Shown here: positions 8,879 through 17,445 of the stretch, in pieces | Position numbering within the stretch: position 1 is the first letter of the stretch | Layout of the letters: every line of letters begins with the position of its first letter | DNA from: Solidesulfovibrio aerotolerans | GTDB taxonomy: Bacteria; Desulfobacterota; Desulfovibrionia; Desulfovibrionales; Desulfovibrionaceae | DNA length: 64,000 nt | Direction: 5' to 3' | Assembly (NCBI RefSeq): GCF_009856865.1 | Contig: NZ_WVUD01000013.1 | Coordinates: forward strand, 31,744-95,743 | Notes under the pieces: model-generated | Database searches by the model: none | Seen by the model: only the letters and a program-made list of their open reading frames with translations | What the model was told of the DNA's origin: nothing | Translations under genes and position numbers: made by a program

Positions 8879-9011
8879 GCCAGCCTCCCGTGTTTGGGAG
8901 CCGGTCTGGCCGGACTCCCGTTCTCGTGGTTGGCCCCGGTCTGCCACGGCCGGCAGACAACAACAAGACGCATTGCGTCAAAGGGATAATCGCGGGGGTG
9001 AAACGGCGTTT

Positions 9012-10886
9012 TTACGAAGTGGCCGACGCCGTGGCCGGGACTTCCCCGGCGGCCTGGGTGGGCTTGGTGGCCTGGGGCGTTTGGTCTGGCAGGGCAACGT
9101 CAACCGTTGGGGGCGTGGGCGTCGGTCCGGGCCGGGCTGGGTCGGCGGCCGGATCGGACCGGGGCACGGCGGCCGGCGGCACGCGAAAGACGATGCGCGT
9201 CCCCGTTCCCGGGGCGCTGGCGATATGCATGGCGTAGTCCTGGCCGAAAAGCTGCACCAGCCGCTGGTTGGAATTGCGCGCCCCAACGCCTTCATTAAGC
9301 GATTCCGGGGCGGTGGGCGACAGGACCAGCGCGATGGTTTCCCGGGCCATGCCCAGGCCGTCGTCCTCCACCGTCACCTGCAAGTGGCCGTCCTGGCGGC
9401 AGACCTTAAGGCGCACCCGGCCGCCCTCGGGGCGGGCCTGCAAGCCATGGCGCACGCTGTTTTCCACCAGGGGCTGGATTAAAAGCGGCGGGATCAGCCA
9501 GTCCTCGCAGCCCGGCTCCACCTCGATGCGACTGGCGATGCGCTCGCCAAACCGGGCCTGTTCGATGGCCAGATAGGAGCGCACCTGCTCGATTTCCTCC
9601 GACAGGCGCACCAGTCCCCGGGAACTGTCCAGGTTGCGGCGCATGTAGCGGGCCAGATCGAGCAGCAGCTCCCGGGCCTGCCCTGGGGCGGTGCGGCAAA
9701 AGGAGGCTATGGTATTGAGCGAATTAAACAGGAAATGCGGGTTGATCTGGGCTTGCAGACGCCGGATCTCGGCATGGGCCAGCAGTTGGTTTTTAATGCC
9801 GATGTCTTCCAGTTCGAGCTGGGTGGAAAACAGATCGGCCAGCCCCTTGGCCAGTTCAAACAGCGGCTGATCCAGGGGCCGGTCCTTGGTGCCGTAAATT
9901 TTGAGGCAACCGCAAATGGTCGGGCCTTTGCGCAGGGGCACGATAATGGCTTCGCGCAACGGACAGTCGGCCTTGGCGCAGCCGATGCTCTCGCGGTCGC
10001 GCAGAAAAAGGGCCGTGCCGCTTTCAAAGGAAAGCCGCGTGGCCCGGGTGCGCCAGGGCGCACCGGCCAGATGATGCTCCTGCCCGGCCCCGACATGGGC
10101 CAAAATGGTGCGGTCGCCGGTTATGGCCACGGCGGCAACGGCCGTCTCGGCCAGGATGATGGCGGCCGTGGCCTGGGCGGATTGCCGGGTTAGGCCGCTG
10201 CGCAGATGGGGCACGGTCTGGCTGGCGATGGACAGGATGCGCCGGGCCTCGTTGGAATCCTGGTGTTCGCGCAGGCTGCGTTGCAAGCGCAGCGCACGCA
10301 CAAAGATGGCCGCGCCCATGGCGTTTATAACGATCATGGGCGCGCCGATGACCTGGACCAGGGCCACGGCCTCGTCAAAGGGTCGCGACAGGGCCAGGAC
10401 CAGCCCCATGTGAACGGTCTCGCCCACAAGCCCCAAGGCCATGGCCACGCCCCAATCAAGTGACTGGCCGGGAAATCGTCGGGCAATAAGCCCGGCCACC
10501 GTCCCTTCGAGAAAGGTGGCCAGGGCGCAGGGCAGGGCGCTAAACCCGGCGATGTCAATTAAATACCGGTGGCCGCCGGCGATAAGCCCGGCCCCCAGGC
10601 CCACCCAGGGGCCGCCAAAAAGCCCGGCGGTAATCACGCCCATGGCCCGCAGATTGGCATACGAGTGAAAGACCGAGTTGCCGGTGTAGGTGCCCAGAAT
10701 CCCGAAAATGCCAAAGAGCAGGGTGACGGCCAGCGTCGTCCAAAACGGGCGTTTTTGCCCCAGCCCCATGCGCTCGAACGGGGCCATGGTCATAATGGCG
10801 AAGCCACCGGCCAGGAGCAGCCCAAAGCGCTGGGACAGGTTGATAAACAGCCCCGGCACCTCGGGAACGAGAATGTCCAGATCCAC
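9012..10886 (-). CDS. LytS/BtsS-type sensor histidine kinase
   Basis: The 624-residue protein has an N-terminal 5TM-LYT sensor region (about residues 10-195, with NSVFHSYANLRAMGVITAGL and GGPWVGLGAGLIAGGHRY). A GAF-like domain follows (about 215-350). Then comes the His_kinase domain, with phospho-His in AQINPHFLFNSLNT, and a HATPase domain (NSVRHGL, VEDDGLGM). This is the LytS/YehU(BtsS) architecture. The start is GTG 10886 behind GGAGG. It lies 55 bases after its response regulator and 133 bases before cstA. In E. coli the BtsS sensor responds to external pyruvate; the same signal is plausible here, but only by analogy. Confidence 0.93.
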   Translation of the reverse strand: MDLDILVPEVPGLFINLSQRFGLLLAGGFAIMTMAPFERMGLGQKRPFWTTLAVTLLFGIFGILGTYTGNSVFHSYANLRAMGVITAGLFGGPWVGLGAGLIAGGHRYLIDIAGFSALPCALATFLEGTVAGLIARRFPGQSLDWGVAMALGLVGETVHMGLVLALSRPFDEAVALVQVIGAPMIVINAMGAAIFVRALRLQRSLREHQDSNEARRILSIASQTVPHLRSGLTRQSAQATAAIILAETAVAAVAITGDRTILAHVGAGQEHHLAGAPWRTRATRLSFESGTALFLRDRESIGCAKADCPLREAIIVPLRKGPTICGCLKIYGTKDRPLDQPLFELAKGLADLFSTQLELEDIGIKNQLLAHAEIRRLQAQINPHFLFNSLNTIASFCRTAPGQARELLLDLARYMRRNLDSSRGLVRLSEEIEQVRSYLAIEQARFGERIASRIEVEPGCEDWLIPPLLIQPLVENSVRHGLQARPEGGRVRLKVCRQDGHLQVTVEDDGLGMARETIALVLSPTAPESLNEGVGARNSNQRLVQLFGQDYAMHIASAPGTGTRIVFRVPPAAVPRSDPAADPARPGPTPTPPTVDVALPDQTPQATKPTQAAGEVPATASATS

Positions 10887-10941
10887 GCGGCCTCCACACG
10901 GTTCGCGGTTCGCGCCGGGCGGCCTGTCCTGCCGGCCGTGG

Positions 10942-11709
10942 CTACAGGCCCAGCCGCTCCTTGAAATCGCGCACCCGGTTGCGGCTGACCGTCACTTCGG
11001 TGCGGGCCGGATCGTTCATAACGAGCAGATACTTGCCGCCGACCCAGGGGGAGAGCTCGGCAATGCGCTCCAGATTGACCAGCACGGCGCGATTGGCCCG
11101 GAAAAAGGGCTGGCCGCCCAGGCGCTCCTCGGCCCGGGTCAGCGTCGGCAGGCCGTGGCAAGGGTAGCGGCCGTGGTCGGTGAGCGCCCCCACATCGCGG
11201 TCGTCGGCTTCGATCAAGACCACTTCGGCGGCCGGGAGCAGGGCGATGCGGCCCAGACGTTCCACCGCGATGCGGGAGACGGTGCTCCCCCGGCCAAGAC
11301 CGGCCAAAAGCGACCCCAGGGCGGTAGTCAGACCGGCCGGCCCGTCAGCCAGCCGCTGGCGGATGCGGTCGAGACTGACGGCCAAACGCTCGGCCGCCAC
11401 GGGCTTGAGCAGATAATCCACGGCGTTTTGCTCAAAAGCGGCAATGGCATACTGGTCAAAAGCAGTGACGAAAATAAAGAGCGGCACATGGGGCAACCCG
11501 GCCGCCTCGCGCAGCACGTCAAAGCCGTCTCGGCCCGGCATGCGGATATCCAGCAGCACCAGATCAGGCCGGGACACGGCAATGGCGGCCAGGGCCGCGT
11601 CAGCCCCGTCAGCCTCGCTCGCTTCAATGTCGGGATGCTGGCCAAGCAGATAGGCCAGCTCGTCGCGAGCCGGTTTTTCGTCGTCAACAATGAGAGCCCG
11701 GATAAGCAT
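10942..11709 (-). CDS. LytTR response regulator (BtsR/LytR type)
   Basis: This 255-residue regulator has a receiver domain (acidic pair D9/D10, phospho-Asp D54 in LVLLDIRMPG, conserved Lys in YLLKPV) and a C-terminal LytTR DNA-binding domain (about 150-253, ending in VTVSRNRVRDFKERLGL). The ATG at 11709 is chosen because it directly opens the receiver domain; the 55 upstream codons lie in a repeat-rich spacer. It heads the lytR-lytS-cstA set and is expected to activate cstA. LytTR sites are usually direct repeats, and I did not identify one with certainty upstream of cstA. Confidence 0.93.
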   Translation of the reverse strand: MLIRALIVDDEKPARDELAYLLGQHPDIEASEADGADAALAAIAVSRPDLVLLDIRMPGRDGFDVLREAAGLPHVPLFIFVTAFDQYAIAAFEQNAVDYLLKPVAAERLAVSLDRIRQRLADGPAGLTTALGSLLAGLGRGSTVSRIAVERLGRIALLPAAEVVLIEADDRDVGALTDHGRYPCHGLPTLTRAEERLGGQPFFRANRAVLVNLERIAELSPWVGGKYLLVMNDPARTEVTVSRNRVRDFKERLGL

Positions 11710-11760
11710 GCCCCAAAGCCTAGCGCCGGCCCGCCCCCCTGTCCAGGGGGCAGAGCGTGG

Positions 11761-11818
11761 AGAAGAGAAAGAGTGCCTCCGGCGGCCGGGAGGGGGTAGC
11801 CCCCTCCCGGACCCTCCC
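11761..11818 (+). repeat. 3'-end hairpin repeat, copy c
   Basis: An AGAAGAGAAAGAG lead, the core GCCTCCGGCGGCC (11775-11787) and a hairpin GGGAGGGGGT-a/g-CCCCCTCCC are followed by GGACCCTCCC. It is nearly identical to the copy after citrate synthase (42820-42900), but here no plus-strand gene precedes it. It faces copy b across about 120 bases. Confidence 0.75.
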
Positions 11819-11822
11819 TTCC

Positions 11823-11873
11823 TGGGGCGCGTGTTTTTCTTCAGGCAAGGCCTGAAGAAAAACGCGCGCCCCA
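11823..11873. repeat. 24-bp inverted repeat (long hairpin)
   Basis: Arms 11823-11846 and 11850-11873 (TGGGGCGCGTGTTTTTCTTC... and its complement) pair over 24 bases with a single mismatch and a 3-base loop. AAAAAG follows. It lies in the spacer between lytR and the CDF transporter gene and may act as a terminator for minus-strand transcription. Confidence 0.8.
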
Positions 11874-11938
11874 AAAAGAGAGGCTTCGCGAAAGGATGCA
11901 GCGGACAGCGCGCCCCCTTAACCCCTGGCCTTCCAGGT

Positions 11939-11987
11939 GGGATTCCAAAGGGCTCAGCCCTTTGGCCGCCGGAGGCATCTTCTGTCT
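11939..11987 (-). repeat. 3'-end hairpin repeat, copy b
   Basis: On the minus strand, directly after the CDF gene, come AAAGACAGAAGAT, the core GCCTCCGGCGGCC and a hairpin CCAAAGGGCT-g-AGCCCTTTGG followed by AATCCC. The core matches the other copies, but the hairpin arm is entirely different (AAAGGGCT in place of GGGGG types). Confidence 0.75.
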
Positions 11988-12989
11988 TTAATCACCGCGT
12001 AGCGGGGTGCAGGCGGTGTCGGGGGACCATTGGGGCGAGGCTTCGGACGGTTGGCTGCGCAGATCGCAGGGGTCGGCGTCGCAGGCCGGGCAGCAGTCTT
12101 CGGCGCAGGGATCGGCGTGGATCATGACGTCGGCCTCGGGGCCGAGGTGGTTGCGCAGCAGTTGTTCCAGGGCTTCGACTTGTTCGTGGGCCAGGGCCAG
12201 GGTCATGCCCCGGGGCAGGATGAGGTGCAGATCGATGTGGACGGAGCGGCCGGATTTAAAGGCCCGCAGCCGATGGACGTTGATCCAGGCGGGATGGCGG
12301 TTGTCCCGCAGCAGATCGCAGATACCTTGCAGCAGGGCCGGATCGGATTCGTTCATGAAACCGGCCACGGACTGGCGAATAAGCCCGACGCCGGTCCAGG
12401 CGATGTTGGCTCCGACCAGACAGGCGATGGCTCCGTCCAGCCACAGCCAGCCGGTCAGCATGACCAGCGCCAGGGCGAGGAGCACCCCGCCCGAACTCCA
12501 GACGTCGGTGAGCACATGCCGGCCGTCGGCGGTAAGGGTCAGGGAGCCGGATTTTTTGCCCTGGCGCAGGAGCAGCAGTCCCAGCCAGAGATTGACGCCA
12601 CTGGCCGCGACCAGCAGCAGGATGCCTGCGCCGAGGTTGGGAAGCGCTTGGGGATTAAGGATCTTGTCCCAGGATTCCCAGATGATGGCGGCCGAGGCGA
12701 GCAGGATCAGCAGCCCTTCGATGCCGGCGGCGTAGTATTCGACGTTGCCGTGGCCGTAGGGGTGGCGCTTGTCCGGCGGTGCTGCGGCCACGGTCACGCT
12801 GAAAACCGCAAACGCGGCGGCCACGACGTTTATAATGGATTCCAGGGCGTCGGACAGGATGGCGGCCGAGCCGGTGAGCAGCCAGGCCAGCATTTTGATG
12901 CCGAGCAAGGCCATGGCCACGAAAAAGGAGAGCCGGGCGGCCCGGATTTCGGGCGTTGCGGCGGTGCGGGAAAAAAGTTGCATACCCAT
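11988..12989 (-). CDS. cation diffusion facilitator family transporter
   Basis: This 333-residue CDF transporter exchanges divalent metal (Zn, Fe, Co or Mn) for protons at the inner membrane. It has six hydrophobic segments, the TM2 motif SDALESIINV, the HPYGHGNVEYYAAG loop, and TM5 HVLTDVWSSGG with the second metal-site His/Asp pair. A cytoplasmic domain follows (about 205-295). The tail is unusual: DPCAEDCCPACDADPC has five cysteines and may bind metal. The start ATG 12989 is taken because it sits just before the family start; no strong ribosome binding site is visible. The substrate metal cannot be told. Confidence 0.93.
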   Translation of the reverse strand: MGMQLFSRTAATPEIRAARLSFFVAMALLGIKMLAWLLTGSAAILSDALESIINVVAAAFAVFSVTVAAAPPDKRHPYGHGNVEYYAAGIEGLLILLASAAIIWESWDKILNPQALPNLGAGILLLVAASGVNLWLGLLLLRQGKKSGSLTLTADGRHVLTDVWSSGGVLLALALVMLTGWLWLDGAIACLVGANIAWTGVGLIRQSVAGFMNESDPALLQGICDLLRDNRHPAWINVHRLRAFKSGRSVHIDLHLILPRGMTLALAHEQVEALEQLLRNHLGPEADVMIHADPCAEDCCPACDADPCDLRSQPSEASPQWSPDTACTPLRGD

Positions 12990-13122
12990 GCTAGTAGCGC
13001 CGTGGCCTGCCCCTGTCCACTGGCCGCAGTGCGTTTGGTCGTGTCCAACCCCGCGTCCAACCCCGCGTCCGGCCCCGCGTCTGGCCCTTGACGCCAACCG
13101 TGGCTATGGCCACAACAGGCGG

Positions 13123-13914
13123 ATGCCAACAGTCATCGATCCCGCCCTTTTCCCGTATGTGTTCCCGGCCGCTGCCGCTGTGCTCGGGCTTTTTCTCGGC
13201 AGTTTCTATTCGGTGTGCGTTTCGCGCGGCATCGAGGAAACCTCCATTATCTCGCCGCCGTCCCATTGTCCGGCCTGCGGCCATCGGCTGCGGCCGTGGG
13301 AGTTGATCCCGCTGGTCAGTTGGCTGGCCCTGCGGGGGCGGTGCGCCGGCTGCCGGGAGCGGATTTCCGTCCTTTATCCGCTTATTGAACTGGCCTCGGC
13401 GGTCTTTGCCGCCCTGGCCGCCGCCCGCTTTGGTCCGAGCTGGTGGTTTGTGGGGCATCTAGCCCTGGGCGGTCTTTTTATCGTGGCCTCGGGCATCGAT
13501 TTCCAGGTCTATCTGCTGCCCAATTATCTGACCTATCCGGCGGCGGTGCTGGGCTTAACGCTCGGGGCGCTCGATCCGGCCATCGGTCCGCTGGCGGCGG
13601 TGGCGGGGGCGCTGATCGGCTTTGGCGTCTTTTGGCTTTTGGCCGCCGGCTACCGCCGGGCCAAGGGCGTGGACGGCCTGGGCGGCGGCGACGTCAAGCT
13701 CATGCTCTCCATCGGCGGGGCCGTGGGGGGGCTTGGGCTGCCCTATGCCGTCTTGATCGGCAGTGTGGCCGCCTTGGCCGCCAGCCCCTTTTACGTGTTG
13801 GGGCGGGGCAAGGACCGCCAGATGCCCATTCCCTTCGGGCCGTTTCTGTGTTTCGGGGGGCTGGTGCAGATTCTGTACGGCCAGGCGATCTTCGGTTTTC
13901 TGGCCGGACGCTGA
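13123..13914 (+). CDS. type IV prepilin peptidase
   Basis: This 263-residue inner membrane aspartic peptidase cleaves and N-methylates type IV prepilins or type II secretion pseudopilins. It shows the N-terminal GSFYSV segment, the zinc-type tetracysteine domain (C49, C52, C74, C77) and the two catalytic aspartates: D126 in GIDFQVYLLPN and D190 in GLGGGDVKLM. About eight hydrophobic segments fit the family. It stands alone here, with no pilin or secretion genes nearby. The ATG at 13123 starts the family-like N-terminus; the ribosome binding site is weak (AGGCGG). Confidence 0.94.
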   Translation: MPTVIDPALFPYVFPAAAAVLGLFLGSFYSVCVSRGIEETSIISPPSHCPACGHRLRPWELIPLVSWLALRGRCAGCRERISVLYPLIELASAVFAALAAARFGPSWWFVGHLALGGLFIVASGIDFQVYLLPNYLTYPAAVLGLTLGALDPAIGPLAAVAGALIGFGVFWLLAAGYRRAKGVDGLGGGDVKLMLSIGGAVGGLGLPYAVLIGSVAALAASPFYVLGRGKDRQMPIPFGPFLCFGGLVQILYGQAIFGFLAGR

Positions 13915-14017
13915 CCGGAGTACCAGGGGGCGCTGGCGTTTTGCTGCTGCTTTGTGCTAGACTGTCTTACTGCCCTTGTCCCGGAAAACGCCTATCCCGT
14001 ATTCCCTGGAGGTCGCC

Positions 14018-14353
14018 ATGCCGCGTCACGCTTTGTTTGCCGCAGCCGTTTTGCTCCTTGGCGTAACGGCCGCCTGCGTCCCGCAAAAGCCCTATTCGGA
14101 GTCCATGTTTTACGGCAACTGCATCATGCCTTTCGGCCGTGATCCGTGCGATTCGGATATGGAGATCTGCCAGATATACCAGGGGGTTTTTACGGAGACG
14201 TATGCCGACGCCAGGGCTTGCAGCGCCGCCTGCGACCGGATTTCCCTGGACCCTGGCAATGTCTACACCGGACGCAACTGCGGCTATATGCTCGTCCACG
14301 GCGGCAACCTTTGCTCCCAACAGTGTGAACGCCTGTATCCCCAACAAAAATGA
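14018..14353 (+). CDS. Cys-rich lipoprotein, unknown function
   Basis: This 111-residue protein starts at an ATG behind GGAGG. It has a lipoprotein signal peptide ending in the lipobox GVTAAC, so Cys20 would be lipidated. The mature part has nine further cysteines, including CSAAC and CSQQC pairs spaced as in disulfide-rich domains. It recalls the Cys-rich C-terminus at 1-173. It is probably anchored to a membrane facing the periplasm. I do not recognise the family. It lies 106 bases before the Mla-type operon, and membership in that operon is uncertain. Confidence 0.72.
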   Translation: MPRHALFAAAVLLLGVTAACVPQKPYSESMFYGNCIMPFGRDPCDSDMEICQIYQGVFTETYADARACSAACDRISLDPGNVYTGRNCGYMLVHGGNLCSQQCERLYPQQK

Positions 14354-14459
14354 CGCTTGGCAATCGTGTCAAGGGGAGGCATTGTGGCGGTGCCCCGGGC
14401 CGTTGCCGGGAGCGTCGTAAGGAAATCGGATATCCCATGCGCCAAGGCTTTTTTCTCTC

Positions 14460-15617
14460 ATGACCCGCGCCGCCGCCAGCCGGCCCCGGGCCGATGCCCC
14501 GACGCGCTCTCTGGTCGTGGCGGATGGCGTCCTGACCCTGACCATCGCCGGTTCCTGGCGTATGGATCAGGCTTTGCCCGCCCTTGATCCGGTGCGCCAG
14601 GCCCTTGAGGCAACGCCGCCGCCCAAGACGCTGGCCTTTGCCTGCGCCGGGGTCACGGGCTGGGACAGCCTGTTTCTCACCCAGTGCCGGGCCATCCTGG
14701 CCCTGGCCCGGCAGCGCGGCGTCACGGCCGATCTGGCCGGGTTGCCCGACGGCGTGGCCAGCCTGCTGGCCCTGGCCGAAAAGGTGCCCGAGCGCCAGGG
14801 CGCGGCCCGCACCACGGCCCATGCCCCTTTTCTCGACCGCATGGCCGATCTGGGGATCGGCTCGGTCCAGGCCGTCCATAATCTGCTGGAATTTCTCGGC
14901 GAAGTCACCCTGGCCGCCGTTGCCCTGGTGCGCGGCAAGGCCGTTTTCCAGCGTTCCCAGCTCACCACGCTGATCTATCAGGCCAGCATCGATGCCCTGG
15001 CCATCGTCTCGCTGATAAGCTTCCTGGTGGGCCTTATTTTGGCCTTTGTCGGGGCCATTCAGTTAAGCCAATTCGGTGCCCAGATCTACGTCTCCACCAT
15101 CGTCGGCATCGCCATGATCCGGGTCATGGGGGCGATTATGACCGGCATCATCATGGCCGGGCGAACCGGTGCGGCCTATGCCGCCGAGTTGGGCACCATG
15201 CAGGTCAATGAAGAGATCGATGCGCTGAAGACCTTCGGCTTTTCCCCAACCCAATTTCTTGTCCTGCCGCGCATGATCGCCTTGGTGCTCATGATGCCGC
15301 TGCTGTGCATTTACGCCGACCTCATGGGTGTTATGGGCGGCTTTGTGGTCGGGGTGTTTATGCTTAAAATCAACCCCATCCAGTACCTGACCCATACCTG
15401 GCAATCCGTGCCCCTGGCCAACTTCTGGATCGGGCTGGTGCACAGCACGATCTTTGGCGTGCTGGTGGCCATGGCCGGCTGCTACCGGGGCATGCACTGC
15501 GGCCGCAGCGCCCTGGGCGTCGGGCAGGCCACCACTTCGGCCGTGGTCACGAGCATCCTGGCCATCGTCATCGCCACGGCCATTCTCACCGTGGCCTGCA
15601 ACATCATCGGCGTGTGA
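14460..15617 (+). CDS. mlaE: MlaE-type ABC transporter permease with N-terminal STAS-like domain
   Basis: This 385-residue protein is the permease of an Mla/MCE lipid transporter. The first 130 residues form a soluble STAS-like domain. The membrane domain (about 150-380) has the family signature, with GRTGAAYAAELGTMQVNEEIDAL in the coupling region and GCYRGMHCGRSALGVGQATTSAVV near the end. It starts a four-gene operon with the ATPase 7 bases downstream. The fused STAS-like part replaces the separate MlaB subunit of E. coli. ATG 14460 is the first good start, but its ribosome binding site is weak. Confidence 0.93.
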   Translation: MTRAAASRPRADAPTRSLVVADGVLTLTIAGSWRMDQALPALDPVRQALEATPPPKTLAFACAGVTGWDSLFLTQCRAILALARQRGVTADLAGLPDGVASLLALAEKVPERQGAARTTAHAPFLDRMADLGIGSVQAVHNLLEFLGEVTLAAVALVRGKAVFQRSQLTTLIYQASIDALAIVSLISFLVGLILAFVGAIQLSQFGAQIYVSTIVGIAMIRVMGAIMTGIIMAGRTGAAYAAELGTMQVNEEIDALKTFGFSPTQFLVLPRMIALVLMMPLLCIYADLMGVMGGFVVGVFMLKINPIQYLTHTWQSVPLANFWIGLVHSTIFGVLVAMAGCYRGMHCGRSALGVGQATTSAVVTSILAIVIATAILTVACNIIGV

Positions 15618-15624
15618 GGCGACC

Positions 15625-16416
15625 GTGACAGCAGTTCCTGACAACGCCACCCCGCCGGCCCCGGACGCCGCCGCTGCGGCCATTCGCGTCGAAGGCCTGA
15701 CCATGGCCTACGGCGACTTCGTCATCATGCGTGATCTCAATTTCACCGTGCGACTCGGCGATATCTTTATTATCATGGGTGGCAGCGGCTGCGGCAAATC
15801 CACCTTGCTGCGGATGCTGGTGGGGCTCAAAGCCCCGGCCGCCGGCAAGGTGTTCTACCGGGAAGGCAGCCTTTGGGACGCCCCGCCGGATGCGCGCCAC
15901 GCCATCCTGCGCCGCACCGGCATCCTCTACCAGTCCGGGGCGCTTTTCAGCTCCATGACCCTGGCCGAGAACATCTCCCTGCCCCTGTCGCAGTATACTG
16001 CCCTGACGCGCGGCGAGATTCGCGACATTGTATCGCTCAAACTGGCCCTGGTCGGTCTGGCCGGGTTTGAGGATTTCTATCCCTCGGAAATCAGCGGCGG
16101 CATGTGCAAGCGGGCCGGTCTGGCCCGGGCCATGGCCCTTGACCCGGACATCCTCTTTTTCGACGAGCCTTCGGCCGGACTGGACCCGGTCAGCGCCCAC
16201 AACCTGGACGAACTTATCCTGGAACTGCGCGAAAGCCTCAAAGCCACCTTCGTGGTGGTCACCCACGAACTGGCCAGCATTTTTGCCATCGGCAACAACT
16301 CCGTCTATCTCGACGTGGAAACGCGGACCATGACCGCCTCAGGCGATCCCAAAGAGATGCTCGCCAATGCCACCGACCCTAAACTGCGCCGGTTTCTTAC
16401 CCGGGGCCAGGAATAG
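15625..16416 (+). CDS. mlaF: MlaF-type ABC transporter ATP-binding protein
   Basis: This 263-residue ATPase drives the Mla-type phospholipid transporter. Walker A is GGSGCGKST, the Q loop YQSG, the signature SEISGGMCKRAGLARA (the SGGM variant of MlaF), Walker B ILFFDEPSAGLDP, and the switch His VVTHELAS. The start is GTG 15625 behind GAGG, because upstream codons in this frame lie inside mlaE. The GTG sits 7 bases after the permease stop, in a tight operon with the MCE protein gene. Confidence 0.95.
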   Translation: MTAVPDNATPPAPDAAAAAIRVEGLTMAYGDFVIMRDLNFTVRLGDIFIIMGGSGCGKSTLLRMLVGLKAPAAGKVFYREGSLWDAPPDARHAILRRTGILYQSGALFSSMTLAENISLPLSQYTALTRGEIRDIVSLKLALVGLAGFEDFYPSEISGGMCKRAGLARAMALDPDILFFDEPSAGLDPVSAHNLDELILELRESLKATFVVVTHELASIFAIGNNSVYLDVETRTMTASGDPKEMLANATDPKLRRFLTRGQE

Positions 16417-16434
16417 CGCAAAGGATTTTTCATC

Positions 16435-17445
16435 ATGAGCGGTGCCGCCAACAAAACCATGATCGGACTTTTCGTGCTGGGATCGCTGGCCCTGGCCCTG
16501 GGTGCCATTGTCGCCCTGGGTTCGGGTGTCTTTTTCACCCAGAAGTTTCCCTGCATCATGTATTTCCCCAACTCCGTTTCCGGGCTCGAAATCGGCGCAC
16601 CCGTGCTGTTTCGGGGCGTGCCCATCGGCTCGGTCAAGGAGATCAGCATCGAAGCCGACGCCTCCCGCCTGCATTTCTACATTCCGGTTGTGGTGGAAAT
16701 CCTTGGCAGCAAGATCAAGCTGGCCCCCAGCGAGAAACACAAGGCCGCGGAAAATTTGGCCCAGGCCCGCAAGGAAACGGCCGGCGATCTGCTCTCCCAA
16801 CTCATCGACAAGGGACTGCGCGCCCAGCTTGTCACCCAAAGCTTCGTCACCGGCCAGTTGGCCGTCTCCCTCGACCTCATGCCCGACACCCCGGTGCGCC
16901 TGGTTGGCGGCGCGCCGCTGCCGGAAATCCCCACCGTCCCGTCAACGTTTGAGAAGCTGACCGAAACCATCAAGCAACTGCCGCTTCAGGAGCTGGTCAA
17001 CCGGCTTATCGGCGCGGTCACCGGCATCGAAAAGCTCGTCAATTCGCCTGAATTGACCAAAATGCCCACCAAGATCGACACCGTGCTCAGCAACGGCAAC
17101 GAGCTGATGCTCGAACTGCGCAGCAAGGTCGGGCCGCTGACCAGCAATCTCGACGAAGCCGTCACCAGCTTCACCGAGCTGGCCAAGCATCTCGACCACC
17201 GCACCGACGGGCTGAGCGCTTCGGCCAAGACCGCCATGGACTCCTTTGACGCCACGCTCAAGGAAAGCCGGGCCGCCATCGGCAAATTCCAGAAAATCGT
17301 GAGCAGCGATTCGCCCACAGTCACCGACCTCAACCGGGCACTGGCGGAAATCGCCACGGCCGCCCGGTCCATCCGCGCACTGGCCGATTATCTTGAACGC
17401 CACCCCGAGGCGCTCATCCAGGGCAAGGGAGGCCCGCACAAATGA
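16435..17445 (+). CDS. mlaD: MlaD-type MCE-domain lipid-binding protein
   Basis: The 336-residue protein has an N-terminal membrane anchor (about 8-35) and an MCE domain (about 38-120; NSVSGLEIGAPVLFRGVPIGSVKEISI). A long helical C-terminal region follows (about 170-330) with apolipophorin-like character. MCE proteins form rings that carry phospholipids between the inner and outer membranes. Here it lies between the ATPase and the auxiliary lipoprotein, so the operon is complete in four genes. It is longer than E. coli MlaD (183 residues) and closer to the longer MCE proteins of deltaproteobacteria. Confidence 0.93.
   Translation: MSGAANKTMIGLFVLGSLALALGAIVALGSGVFFTQKFPCIMYFPNSVSGLEIGAPVLFRGVPIGSVKEISIEADASRLHFYIPVVVEILGSKIKLAPSEKHKAAENLAQARKETAGDLLSQLIDKGLRAQLVTQSFVTGQLAVSLDLMPDTPVRLVGGAPLPEIPTVPSTFEKLTETIKQLPLQELVNRLIGAVTGIEKLVNSPELTKMPTKIDTVLSNGNELMLELRSKVGPLTSNLDEAVTSFTELAKHLDHRTDGLSASAKTAMDSFDATLKESRAAIGKFQKIVSSDSPTVTDLNRALAEIATAARSIRALADYLERHPEALIQGKGGPHK

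Noticed and set aside
8879..8947. Upstream extension of the cstA frame by 23 codons
   Set aside because: The strong GGGAGG site lies just before the ATG at 8878, and the extension is not membrane-like, unlike family N-termini.
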